Assembly: GCA_027450045.1 (NCBI GenBank)
Contig: DAIDKM010000001.1
Coordinates: 1 to 64,000 of the forward strand
Reading direction: 5' to 3'
Source of the DNA: Paludibacter sp.
Lineage (GTDB): Bacteria; Bacteroidota; Bacteroidia; Bacteroidales; Paludibacteraceae
DNA: 64,000 nt
Below the pieces are notes generated by a model. The model saw nothing but the letters and a program-made list of their open reading frames with translations, ran no database searches and was not told the DNA's origin. Of the stretch, positions 1 through 7,308 are shown one piece after another; positions within the stretch are counted from its first letter, which is position 1; each line of letters begins with the position of its first letter. Position numbers and translations under genes: made by a program.

Positions 1-171
1 ATAGCGCCAAATCATGTACGTTTGATGAATGAAGGGAAAATTAGTCCCGATTTTTTGAAACAACAAAATTTGATGCTTATTAGTGCTGAGAGTTGGAAAT
101 ATCTTATCGAAACAAAGAATAATTGGTTGACAAATATACCTTCAACACTAATCATTGCGGACAAGGAATGA
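1..171 (+). CDS. 3' end of an unknown protein (partial)
   Basis: Frame 1 is open from the first base of the window to a TGA at 169-171, giving the last 56 residues of a protein whose start lies upstream. The visible part begins IAPNHVRLMN and ends LIIADKE. It has ordinary mixed composition with no membrane segment and no motif I can name. It points into the same short accessory-looking segment as hicAB. I do not recognise it. It could be the tail of a gene carried by an integrated element next to tRNA-Leu, but that is inference. The alternative is a chance open frame, since only 56 codons can be seen. Confidence 0.45.
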   Translation: MAPNHVRLMNEGKISPDFLKQQNLMLISAESWKYLIETKNNWLTNIPSTLIIADKE

Positions 172-326
172 CAATTCCCGGGTGTTTTGGAACCCTTAGA
201 CAATCAAAATTCTAAACCCTTCGAATACTTCGATAGGAAATTATACTTTTTACTGATGAATACACACAATGACTCCACACCCCGACCCATATAGCCCTGA
301 CCAGTTTTTGAAAAGTGCCAAGTGAG

Positions 327-353
327 AGCCTCTGAAAATTTCAGGGGCTTTTT
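327..353 (+). terminator. Rho-independent terminator upstream of hicAB
   Basis: An inverted repeat of about ten pairs (327-336 with 340-349, including G-U pairs) with a tiny loop is followed by five T on the plus strand. It would end transcription of the partial gene at 1-171 and insulate hicAB. Confidence 0.7.
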
Positions 354-372
354 ACTATCAATCTTCATAAAA

Positions 373-415
373 ACAGTAGTAAAAGTGGTATTGTCTATTG
401 TAACACAGTAGTAAA
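373..415 (+). repeat. Short direct repeat upstream of hicAB
   Basis: The 11-mer ACAGTAGTAAA occurs at 373-383 and again at 405-415, starts 32 bases apart, in the region that should contain the hicAB promoter. The spacing is about three helical turns, which would suit protein binding. Function is unknown. Confidence 0.45.
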
Positions 416-430
416 TATACTGCTTTTGTG

Positions 431-444
431 GTGTCAAATGACAC
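431..444 (+). promoter_or_regulatory. Operator-like palindrome before hicA
   Basis: GTGTCAAATGACAC is a perfect dyad (six-base arms, AA centre) lying 10 bases before the hicA ATG. HicB antitoxins with a C-terminal DNA-binding domain usually repress their own operon through such palindromes, so this is the obvious candidate operator. Binding is inferred. Confidence 0.5.
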
Positions 445-454
445 ATTTTTGCCA

Positions 455-646
455 ATGAAAAAGTACAAAGTAAAAGAGGTTATTAAGCTCCTTGAAATGG
501 AAGGGTGGATATTAATTGCCCAAAGAGGTAGCCATCGACAATTCAAACACCCCACTCTAAGGGGAAAAGTAACCGTGAACGGAAAACCCAACGAGATGTT
601 GGATCAGTATTTGGAAACAGGCAGGATGGAGATAACCGTATTGTAA
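455..646 (+). CDS. hicA: HicA family mRNA interferase toxin
   Basis: A 63-residue protein of HicA (YcfA) type. HicA toxins are small dsRBD-fold ribonucleases that cleave mRNA when not bound by HicB. Visible family features are the N-terminal VKEVIKLLEMEGW helix, the GSHRQF motif with the catalytic His, and a C-terminal strand region ending MEITVL. I start at the ATG at 455 because homologues begin directly before the K-x-KEVIKLL helix; a GTG at 428 would add nine residues and run through the palindrome at 431-444. The antitoxin gene follows after 19 bases, so the two form one operon read away from tRNA-Leu. Length is normal for the family. Confidence 0.85.
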   Translation: MKKYKVKEVIKLLEMEGWILIAQRGSHRQFKHPTLRGKVTVNGKPNEMLDQYLETGRMEITVL

Positions 647-665
647 ACAAAAATAATTTTTGGCT

Positions 666-1073
666 ATGGGAAAAATAAAAGTATTGGTAAGTTGGTGTGA
701 TGGCAATTATGCCGTTGGTACGGGAGAAATCGGTGGGACTGTACTGGCTACCGGAAAAACCTATGAAGAAGCTAAAACGCAGTTTGAAGATGCTTTTACG
801 TTTCATGTAGAGAGCTGTATAGCGGATGGCGACCAACTGCCTGAATGGATAGTAAACAAAGAATATGAATTTGAATATGAATTACAGGTGTCTGCCATTC
901 TTAACTATTTTGACGGTATGCTGACAAGGGCAGCCATTGCCCGTGTAACCGGAATCAATCAACGACAGTTAGGGCACTATGCGACTGGAAAAAGTATACC
1001 ACGCCCACTGCAGCGGGAAAAGATAATTAACGGGTTGCACCGTTTAGGAAAAGAGTTTTGCTCTGTGTCATAA
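666..1073 (+). CDS. hicB: HicB family antitoxin with HTH domain
   Basis: A 135-residue partner of hicA. Residues about 1-60 form the degenerate RNase-H-like HicB domain (GKIKVLVSWCDGNYAV, then a YEEAKTQFEDAF helix). The C-terminal part holds a helix-turn-helix of XRE type (LTRAAIARVTGINQRQLGHY), so this is the HTH form of HicB, expected to neutralise HicA and to repress the operon. I use the ATG at 666; a TTG at 660 would add two residues. A strong terminator follows 27 bases after the stop. Toxin-antitoxin pairs of this kind are often carried on mobile DNA, and the pair lies beside a tRNA gene. Confidence 0.85.
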   Translation: MGKIKVLVSWCDGNYAVGTGEIGGTVLATGKTYEEAKTQFEDAFTFHVESCIADGDQLPEWIVNKEYEFEYELQVSAILNYFDGMLTRAAIARVTGINQRQLGHYATGKSIPRPLQREKIINGLHRLGKEFCSVS

Positions 1074-1100
1074 AGTTTTCTTTTAGATGATAGAAAACAG

Positions 1101-1133
1101 AGTCTTGCACCTGACAGCGTGCAGGGCTTTTTT
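1101..1133 (+). terminator. Rho-independent terminator of hicAB
   Basis: A ten-pair stem (1101-1110 with 1119-1128, including G-U pairs) with an eight-base loop is followed by six T. It lies 27 bases after the hicB stop. Confidence 0.85.
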
Positions 1134-1183
1134 ATTGACATTATTAGTGTTTTTTTGCAAAGTACACTTTTAGTACACCTTGC

Positions 1184-1226
1184 AAAAAAAACAAACCCCT
1201 CAAAATCGAATGATTAAGAGGGGTTT
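1184..1226 (-). terminator. Terminator after tRNA-Leu
   Basis: A nine-pair stem (1193-1201 with 1218-1226, AAACCCCTC and its complement) with a 16-base loop. On the minus strand it is followed by a T-rich tract (1184-1192), and it begins six bases beyond the tRNA-Leu 3' end. Confidence 0.8.
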
Positions 1227-1231
1227 TGCAG

Positions 1232-1315
1232 TACCCAGAGCCGGGATCGAACCGGCATGGAAGTGAATCCACTGGTGTTTGAGACCAGCGCGTCTACCAA
1301 TTCCGCCATCTGGGC
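1232..1315 (-). tRNA. tRNA-Leu (anticodon CAA)
   Basis: An 84-base class II tRNA cloverleaf on the minus strand. The acceptor GCCCAGA pairs with TCTGGGT, the anticodon loop is CTCAAAC (anticodon CAA, reading UUG), there is a long variable arm, and the T-loop sequence is GGTTCGATCCC. The discriminator is A and the CCA end is not encoded. A consensus promoter and a terminator flank it. The accessory-looking segment lies on its 3' side, where integrases usually insert. Confidence 0.97.
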
Positions 1316-1326
1316 TTTTGCGTGTG

Positions 1327-1357
1327 CAAAGGTAATTGATTTTTTGAGATGGACAAA
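1327..1357 (-). promoter_or_regulatory. Bacteroidota promoter of tRNA-Leu
   Basis: Read on the minus strand, TTTG (1354-1357), 19 bases, then TACCTTTG (1327-1334). This matches the Bacteroidota -33/-7 consensus and lies 12 bases upstream of the tRNA. Confidence 0.8.
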
Positions 1358-1433
1358 TAGAAACGGTCATTTTGTGCAGAAAAATCGCTGTTTACTGCGT
1401 TGCAGGGATCGATCAATGTCTGTGGTGTTAACT

Positions 1434-1468
1434 AAAAAACGCTGATTCGTTCAAAATCAGCGTTTTTT
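1434..1468 (-). terminator. Terminator of the serC-serA-ridA transcript
   Basis: A 13-pair inverted repeat (1434-1446 with 1456-1468) with A/T runs at both ends, so it works in both directions. It lies 23 bases past the ridA stop. Confidence 0.85.
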
Positions 1469-1490
1469 ATTGGCTTACTTTCTTTATACT

Positions 1491-1868
1491 CTATTTGGCG
1501 GCAATGGTTTCAATTTCCACCAAAGCGCCTAAAGGAAGTCCTTTGACTGCAAAGGCGGAGCGTGCCGGAAAATCAGTGGTATAAAAGGTTTTGTAGATTG
1601 CATTGACTTCGGCGAAGTATTGCATATCGGCAAGATAAACCGTCGATTTTACTACATCGGAAACAGCATAGCCTGCTGCATCGAGAATGGCCTGAATGTT
1701 GCGAAGTACCTGGTGGGTCTGTTCAATGATGCCACCTTCCACGATTGTCCCTGTAGCCGGATTAATGGGTATCTGCCCTGACAGGTAGAGCGTGTTGTTG
1801 GCTTCCACTGCCTGACTGTAGGGGCCGATAGCAGCGGGTGCGTTCGGGGTTGAAATAATTCGTTTCAT
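1491..1868 (-). CDS. ridA: RidA family 2-iminobutanoate/2-iminopropanoate deaminase
   Basis: A 125-residue RidA (YjgF/YER057c) protein. The family hydrolyses reactive enamines and imines such as 2-aminoacrylate, made by PLP-dependent serine and threonine dehydratases, to 2-oxoacids and ammonia, and acts as a cytosolic trimer. The signature is complete: N-terminal TPNAPAAIGPYSQA, LYLSGQIP, the catalytic Arg in FPARSAF, and the C-terminal GALVEIETIA. It sits 75 bases behind serA and before a bidirectional terminator, so it looks like the last gene of the serine biosynthesis transcript. That matches its role of removing a damaging by-product of serine metabolism. Confidence 0.95.
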   Translation of the reverse strand: MKRIISTPNAPAAIGPYSQAVEANNTLYLSGQIPINPATGTIVEGGIIEQTHQVLRNIQAILDAAGYAVSDVVKSTVYLADMQYFAEVNAIYKTFYTTDFPARSAFAVKGLPLGALVEIETIAAK

Positions 1869-1943
1869 ACGAAAGGGATTTATCCTGATTTGATGTCGTT
1901 TTATAAAGTCTGTTGTTTCTGTTTTCTTATCTTCGGTAACTTC

Positions 1944-2864
1944 TTACTTATTGACTTGAAATTTTGTTACCCCATTACTCAAGAAATCGACGATCTGATT
2001 GGCGGCGGCTAACCCTGCATTGATATTGGCTTCGGCAGTTTCGGCGCCCATCTTTTTAGCTGTGGAGAAATAGCGAGTGCCATATTTACTCACCATTTCT
2101 GCATGATTGTCAGGAAGAATGTCGGTGATATATTTCAAATCCGTACGTTCGTCGAGAGCTTTCATCAATTCAGTTTCGTGAATCACTTCCTTGCGTGCCG
2201 TGTTGACTAAACAGCCGCCTTTAGGCATTTTCGTCAGTAGGTTGTAATTGATGGATTGTTTGGTTTCGGGAGTAGCCGGTATGTGTAATGATACGTAGTG
2301 GCAAGTGCTGTAGAGTTCTTCGATGGAAGATGCTACATGAATACCTTCTTTCTCTATTTCGGCAGCAGGAACAAAAGGATCGAAAGCAGAGACTTCCATG
2401 CCGAAACTTTTGGCCAGGCGAGCGACTAATTTGCCCACATTACCATAGGCATGGATGCCGATTTTCTTTCCTTTCAATTCGGTGCCTGTACCGGGTTGAA
2501 AGCTGTTGCGTGCCATGAAAACCATCATTCCAAGAGCTAACTCGGCCACAGCATTGGAGTTTTGACCGGGAGTGTTCATAGCGACAATGCCCCGTGCAGA
2601 ACATGCTTTCAGATCGAGATTGTCGTACCCTGCTCCTGCGCGAACAACAATCTTTAGTTTTTTAGCTGCATCGATCACTTCCTGTGTTACTTTGTCTGAA
2701 CGAACAATCAACGCATCGACATCAGCCACTGCTTTATACAGTTCGTTCACGTCGGTGTATTTCTCCAATAAAGCCAATTCGTAACCGGCTTTATCTGCAA
2801 TTTTTTTGATGCCGTCCGTTGCAGCTTTTGCAAACGGTTTTTCGGTTGCTACAAGAATTTTCAT
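1944..2864 (-). CDS. serA: D-3-phosphoglycerate dehydrogenase (short form)
   Basis: A 306-residue D-2-hydroxyacid dehydrogenase, the first step of serine synthesis (3-phosphoglycerate to 3-phosphohydroxypyruvate, NAD-dependent). It has the split catalytic and Rossmann layout: LIVRSDKVTQEVI, the RAGAGYDNLD substrate loop, an NAD-binding stretch around KKIGIHAYGNVGKLVARLA, and NTARKEVIHE. It lacks the C-terminal ACT domain that mediates serine feedback in longer enzymes, so it should not be inhibited in that way. serC lies directly upstream (174-base gap with an inverted repeat), which makes the assignment firm despite the broad family. Confidence 0.93.
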   Translation of the reverse strand: MKILVATEKPFAKAATDGIKKIADKAGYELALLEKYTDVNELYKAVADVDALIVRSDKVTQEVIDAAKKLKIVVRAGAGYDNLDLKACSARGIVAMNTPGQNSNAVAELALGMMVFMARNSFQPGTGTELKGKKIGIHAYGNVGKLVARLAKSFGMEVSAFDPFVPAAEIEKEGIHVASSIEELYSTCHYVSLHIPATPETKQSINYNLLTKMPKGGCLVNTARKEVIHETELMKALDERTDLKYITDILPDNHAEMVSKYGTRYFSTAKKMGAETAEANINAGLAAANQIVDFLSNGVTKFQVNK

Positions 2865-2966
2865 CTGTAAATAATTTATGGTTCGACGTCGAAAAACTCA
2901 CATGACACCTTTTTTGCAGGTGGTTTTTGTGTAAAGGTCAGTTTATCGTGACAAGTATGCTACGTG

Positions 2967-3027
2967 ATTTTGCTTCCTTGCTATCAACTGGTTTGACTTG
3001 AAGTTTTATGTAACAAGGAAGCAAAAT
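2967..3027 (-). repeat. Inverted repeat in the serC-serA gap
   Basis: A perfect 14-base inverted repeat (ATTTTGCTTCCTTG at 2967-2980, its complement at 3014-3027) with a 33-base spacer, 11 bases after the serC stop. There is no T-run after it on the minus strand, so it does not look like a simple terminator. It could be an RNA processing or stability hairpin, or a leaky terminator that sets the serC to serA ratio. Confidence 0.6.
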
Positions 3028-3038
3028 ACGAAGTAGAA

Positions 3039-4106
3039 TTAGTGCGTTTTCTCAAATTCTTTCATTACGTCAACAAGCGCCTGAATGCTTTCTTTTGGCA
3101 TCGCATTATACGTGGAAGCGCGGAATCCGCCGACGGAACGGTGACCTTTGATACCAACCATTCCTTTGGAAGCGGCAAATTTACCAAACTCATCTTCCAG
3201 TTCTTTGTATTCGTCGTTCATTACAAAGCAGATGTTCATTAAAGAACGATCTTCTACAGCGGCTGTTCCTTTGAAAAGTTTGTTGCGATCAATTTCGTCA
3301 TACAGCAATGCTGCCTTTTCCTTGTTGATTTTTTCCAATGCAGAGATGCCTCCCAGTTCTTTCATCCACTTCAAGGTCTGTAGGGCAGCATAGATGGGCA
3401 CGACAGGTGGGGTGTTGAACATGGAGCCTTCTTTAGCGTGGACACGGTAGTCGAGCATGGTAGGGATGGGACGTGAGACTTTACCTAAAGCGGCGTCTTT
3501 CACAATGACAAAGGCAAGCCCTGCAGGGGCAAGGTTCTTCTGAGCGCCTCCGTAAATGAGCGTGTACTTAGAAACATCAATTATCCGTGAAAAGATATCG
3601 GACGACATGTCGGCAACCAAGGGAATAGGAGAATCGAGATCGGTGTGCAATTCAGTTCCAAAAATGGTGTTGTTGGTAGTGATGTGAAAATAATCAGCAT
3701 CGACAGGAATGGTGTACTGTTTCGGGATATAACTGAAATTGGCCTCCTTTGAAGAAGCCACTTCAACCACTTCGCCAAAAAGTTTAGCCTCTTTCAATGC
3801 TTTTGAAGCCCATGTACCGGTATTCAGATAAGCTGCTTTTTTTTCAAAGAGGTTGAAAGGTACCATAGCGAATTGCATGCTGGCACCACCTCCCAAGAAA
3901 AGAACCGAATAACCTTCGGGAATGGCGAGCAACTCTTTGAACAAAGCGACAGCTTCGTCCATTACAGCTTGAAACTCTTTGGAACGATGGCTGATTTCCA
4001 TGATGGAAAGTCCGATACCGTCAAAATCAAGAATGGCTTTCGCCGTGTTTTCAATGGTGCTTTGCGGTAAAATAGATGGACCCGCGTTGAAATTGTGTTT
4101 CTTCAT
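3039..4106 (-). CDS. serC: Phosphoserine aminotransferase
   Basis: A 355-residue class V PLP aminotransferase that converts 3-phosphohydroxypyruvate and glutamate to phosphoserine. It begins with the family-typical [12 protein letters not shown] and has [11 protein letters not shown] for phosphate binding, [10 protein letters not shown], and the PLP lysine in [12 protein letters not shown]. The C-terminal [17 protein letters not shown] is the standard SerC ending. Length is normal. It is the first gene of serC-serA-ridA, with a candidate promoter about 140 bases upstream at 4244-4251. Confidence 0.97.
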   Translation of the reverse strand: MKKHNFNAGPSILPQSTIENTAKAILDFDGIGLSIMEISHRSKEFQAVMDEAVALFKELLAIPEGYSVLFLGGGASMQFAMVPFNLFEKKAAYLNTGTWASKALKEAKLFGEVVEVASSKEANFSYIPKQYTIPVDADYFHITTNNTIFGTELHTDLDSPIPLVADMSSDIFSRIIDVSKYTLIYGGAQKNLAPAGLAFVIVKDAALGKVSRPIPTMLDYRVHAKEGSMFNTPPVVPIYAALQTLKWMKELGGISALEKINKEKAALLYDEIDRNKLFKGTAAVEDRSLMNICFVMNDEYKELEDEFGKFAASKGMVGIKGHRSVGGFRASTYNAMPKESIQALVDVMKEFEKTH

Positions 4107-4243
4107 AAAAATATCAAGTTGATTTAGTGAATAATTTATCTTATTATCGTTTCCATGTACAACATCGGGAGAGATAACAGAATGCTTATTTTGTTGATTT
4201 ATTATTGATTATTGCTATGTTGTTCACTTGTTCTTTCTTTGTT

Positions 4244-4251
4244 CAAAGGTA
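4244..4251 (-). promoter_or_regulatory. Candidate -7 element for serC
   Basis: TACCTTTG on the minus strand matches the Bacteroidota TAnnTTTG element and lies 138 bases before serC. I see no clear TTTG partner at -33. The rest of the 303-base gap at 4107-4409 shows only the terminator at 4374-4402. Confidence 0.45.
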
Positions 4252-4373
4252 CATTTTTTATTTTGTACCGTGCGTTTTTTCTTGCATTTTGTTGCGTTGT
4301 TTTTTCGATGATTTGAGTTTATGTTTTCAAATTTGGCGCAATATCATCTTTTGCTTTTGTACCAAAACAGCAT

Positions 4374-4402
4374 AAAAAAACCCTTTCGTCGAAACGAAAG
4401 GG
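4374..4402 (-). terminator. Terminator of the DPP IV gene
   Basis: A perfect nine-pair stem (4381-4389 with 4394-4402) with a four-base loop CGAA, followed on the minus strand by seven T. It lies just past the stop of the peptidase gene. Confidence 0.9.
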
Positions 4403-4409
4403 CGTGCTT

Positions 4410-6611
4410 TTAGAGATTCTTATCTAGGAAATCGATCATACGTTGGTAGAGATGATAGCGTGTGTTTCCTCCATAAATACTGTGATTGCGGTTGGTGTAA
4501 ATCTGCATCTCAAATTGTTTGTTGGCTTGCACCAATCGTTCAGTAAATTCAAAGGTGTTTTGCGGGTGCACATTATCATCGGCCAAGCCGTGAATGATCA
4601 GTAGTTTTCCATACAAGTCGGCGGCATGTTTCAACGGAGAACAAGCTGCATAGCCGGCGGCATTTTCCTGTGGGGTTTTCATGTAACGTTCCGTGTAAGC
4701 GGCATCATAAAATTTCCAATCGGTTACCGGTGCTACAGCAACACCGGCTTTGAATACCTTGCTGCCATTTGTCATGCACATCAACGTCATAAATCCTCCG
4801 TAACTCCAGCCCCAAATGCCAATGCGATGGCTATCGACATAAGGCAAGGTGCCTAAATAGCGTGCAACGGCTACCTGATCGTCCGACTCTTTTTTCCCTA
4901 AATATTCGTAGGTGCATTTACGGAAAGCGACTCCTCTGGCGGCAGTGCCACGCCCATCGACACATGCCACGACATATCCTTTTTGTGCCAATACATATTC
5001 CCAGTCAAATGTCCATGAATCGCCTGCTTCCTGCGAGTCGGGGCCGCTATATTGCACCATGACAACGGGATATTTTTGCGTATTTGTAAAGCCAACGGGT
5101 TTCAACATCCAGCCATTCAGTAACGTACCGTCAGCTCCTTTGCACGTGAAAAATTCTTTGTGCGGCAATTGCAATTGTTTGACTTTGGCTATTAGCGCTT
5201 CATTCAACTCTAATGGACGCCGTATTTTTCCCTCAGTCGAACAAAGCGTGTATTGATCGGGAGTGTTAAGCGAGGATCCCTGATCGATGAAGTAGGCATA
5301 GTTATTGCTGAACGTGGCAGCATGAGTGCCTTGTCCATCTGAGAATCGTTTTTGGATACCTTTCGCATCCATTGAGTAGATATCGCGTACCAAAGGCGAT
5401 GATTCGGCAGCCTGGAAATAAGCGATGTGTTTTGCTGCATCGTATCCATAGAAATCGGTTATATCCCAATTGCCTTTGGTAAGGTCTTTCTCTAAAATTC
5501 CGGTGATGGTGTATAAGTAGGCATGACGATAACCATCCCTTTCGCTCACATAAACAAATTGCTTTCCATCGGGTGTGAATGACAAATAGTCAAGGTTGCG
5601 GTAATCGACATAGGTATTGCTCTTGTCGGTCATAATAAGTCGTGAAACAGTGGAACGGGGATTGGCAAAATAGAGCTGCATTTTGGTTTGGTCGCGATCA
5701 AACTTTGCTATGGCCAAGTCGTTTACGTTTCTTGTCCATTGAATACGTGGAATATAAACATCCGAATCGTTGCCAATGTTCATTTTGCGAATAGTCTTAT
5801 AATAGGTATCGTACACTTGCACACTGGCTTGCGGGATAGGTGTGCCGGCTTTTGGATACTTAAAAGAGATAACGGTTGGATATTCAGCTGAAGAAGGGAA
5901 GGAGGGATCTTCGCCTTCGTACCGGATATAACTGTATGTCTGAACATTGCTTATATTGATTTTTACAAAAGCGACCAATTTACTGTCGGGCGACCAAACA
6001 AACATTTTCGTACAATCAAATTCTTCCTCATACATCCAGTCGGGCATACCATTGATGATTTTGCCATCTTCACCGTCGGTTGTGATGGGCACTTCGGTGC
6101 CATAATCCAATTTATTGATAAATAAGTTATTGTTACGGGCAAATACCACCATTCGCCCGTCGGGTGAAAAGGTTGCAGACTCTTGTGGTCCTCCATCCGA
6201 AAGAGGTTTCATGTTTTTGCGCATCACGTCGTACACATAGTAGTCGGCTGTGAATGCTCTGCGATAGGTTCGGTTTACATTATTATAAACCAACATTTTA
6301 TCTTCTGCTGAATCCAGTTCGTAACCTTCGATCGATTTGATGGGACAATGAAAGACGGTGCGAATGTTGAACAACGTATCGACGGCTTTGCCTGTTTGGT
6401 AACTGTATTTCACCACCGCTTTTCCCGAATCACAAAGCTGTGTGAAATAATTACCATTTTGCATCGACCGCAATTCTTTAATTTGCTTTGGTTTAAAGTC
6501 ACCATTAATGATTTGATGCAGCAAAGCATCGTTGGTAGGCACTTGCGAGAAGGTTATCTGAGTAGCAATCGCCAGAAAAAGAGCTGAGAAAAGTGTAGGT
6601 AGTAGTTTCAT
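4410..6611 (-). CDS. dpp4: Dipeptidyl peptidase IV (S9B), exported
   Basis: A 733-residue S9 serine peptidase that releases X-Pro dipeptides from peptides. It has an N-terminal signal peptide (hydrophobic 4-21), a beta-propeller domain to about 470, and a C-terminal alpha/beta hydrolase domain. The nucleophile is Ser603 in GWSYGGF, with the Asp in GLADDN (678 or 679) and His710 in NRNHSIYGG. The double-Glu motif that binds the peptide amino terminus is visible in DWMYEEEF (191-198). Length matches the Porphyromonas enzyme. It is transcribed alone, with its own promoter and terminator. A role in using extracellular protein is inferred. Confidence 0.95.
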   Translation of the reverse strand: MKLLPTLFSALFLAIATQITFSQVPTNDALLHQIINGDFKPKQIKELRSMQNGNYFTQLCDSGKAVVKYSYQTGKAVDTLFNIRTVFHCPIKSIEGYELDSAEDKMLVYNNVNRTYRRAFTADYYVYDVMRKNMKPLSDGGPQESATFSPDGRMVVFARNNNLFINKLDYGTEVPITTDGEDGKIINGMPDWMYEEEFDCTKMFVWSPDSKLVAFVKINISNVQTYSYIRYEGEDPSFPSSAEYPTVISFKYPKAGTPIPQASVQVYDTYYKTIRKMNIGNDSDVYIPRIQWTRNVNDLAIAKFDRDQTKMQLYFANPRSTVSRLIMTDKSNTYVDYRNLDYLSFTPDGKQFVYVSERDGYRHAYLYTITGILEKDLTKGNWDITDFYGYDAAKHIAYFQAAESSPLVRDIYSMDAKGIQKRFSDGQGTHAATFSNNYAYFIDQGSSLNTPDQYTLCSTEGKIRRPLELNEALIAKVKQLQLPHKEFFTCKGADGTLLNGWMLKPVGFTNTQKYPVVMVQYSGPDSQEAGDSWTFDWEYVLAQKGYVVACVDGRGTAARGVAFRKCTYEYLGKKESDDQVAVARYLGTLPYVDSHRIGIWGWSYGGFMTLMCMTNGSKVFKAGVAVAPVTDWKFYDAAYTERYMKTPQENAAGYAACSPLKHAADLYGKLLIIHGLADDNVHPQNTFEFTERLVQANKQFEMQIYTNRNHSIYGGNTRYHLYQRMIDFLDKNL

Positions 6612-6630
6612 TGTGTATGAATTTCTGTGG

Positions 6631-6638
6631 CAAAGATA
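6631..6638 (-). promoter_or_regulatory. Candidate -7 element for the DPP IV gene
   Basis: TATCTTTG on the minus strand, 20 bases before the start codon, matches TAnnTTTG. No clear TTTG is seen at -33. Confidence 0.5.
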
Positions 6639-6681
6639 CGTAAATTTGTTGTTTTTCTTTTTGTAAAGGTGATGGGAGACA

Positions 6682-7308
6682 TTAAAACACGAGCTTGGTT
6701 TGTTGCTCCAATAATCGAAAGGTTACCCTATGATGCGGGCTGATCCCATGTTGAAGAATGGCTTCACGATGCTCTTTGGTTGGATATCCTTTGTTATTGA
6801 TCCAGTGATAAACCGGAAACGCCTCATGCAATGATATCATGTAATCGTCACGGTAGGTTTTTGCCAACACCGAAGCGGCGGCAATGGAGAGAAAACGGCT
6901 GTCGCCTTTCACAAAGCAATGGTGAGGTATGTTGGGGTAGGGATGAAAACGATTTCCGTCAATGATAAGATGTTGCGGGGTTATCTGAAGTTGTTCGATG
7001 GCGCGGTGCATGGCCAAGATCGAAGCATTCAGGATATTGATATGATCGATTTCTTCGGCTGTCACGATGCCAATCGCCCATGCCAAGGCGTTTTGTTCAA
7101 TAACAGGGCGTAACGTATAGCGCTCTTTTTCGCTTACTTGTTTTGAGTCGTTGAGTGAAGGGCATTGAAAATCATTCGGCAAAATGACGGCGGCGGCAAA
7201 AACAGGTCCGGCTAAACATCCTCGACCGGCTTCATCGCAACCGGCTTCCGGGATGTCTTGTATTACGTTACCTGCTAAGTGGTAGGCGTTGTTAGTTCGT
7301 CGGCGCAT
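6682..7308 (-). CDS. rnhB: Ribonuclease HII
   Basis: A 208-residue RNase HII, which nicks RNA-DNA hybrids and removes single ribonucleotides from DNA. The active-site signature [14 protein letters not shown] is intact near residue 24, followed by [18 protein letters not shown] and [14 protein letters not shown]. There is no usable start between MRRRTNN and the active site, so the gene overlaps the 3' end of ndh by 34 bases, which implies translational coupling. Length is normal. Confidence 0.95.
   Translation of the reverse strand: MRRRTNNAYHLAGNVIQDIPEAGCDEAGRGCLAGPVFAAAVILPNDFQCPSLNDSKQVSEKERYTLRPVIEQNALAWAIGIVTAEEIDHINILNASILAMHRAIEQLQITPQHLIIDGNRFHPYPNIPHHCFVKGDSRFLSIAAASVLAKTYRDDYMISLHEAFPVYHWINNKGYPTKEHREAILQHGISPHHRVTFRLLEQQTKLVF

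Noticed and set aside
12..591. Three overlapping minus-strand open frames of 63-83 codons before hicA
   Set aside because: They cross a terminator, the hicA coding region and the partial plus-strand frame, and show no protein-like motifs.
1257..1445. Plus-strand 62-codon frame
   Set aside because: It runs antisense through tRNA-Leu and its promoter.
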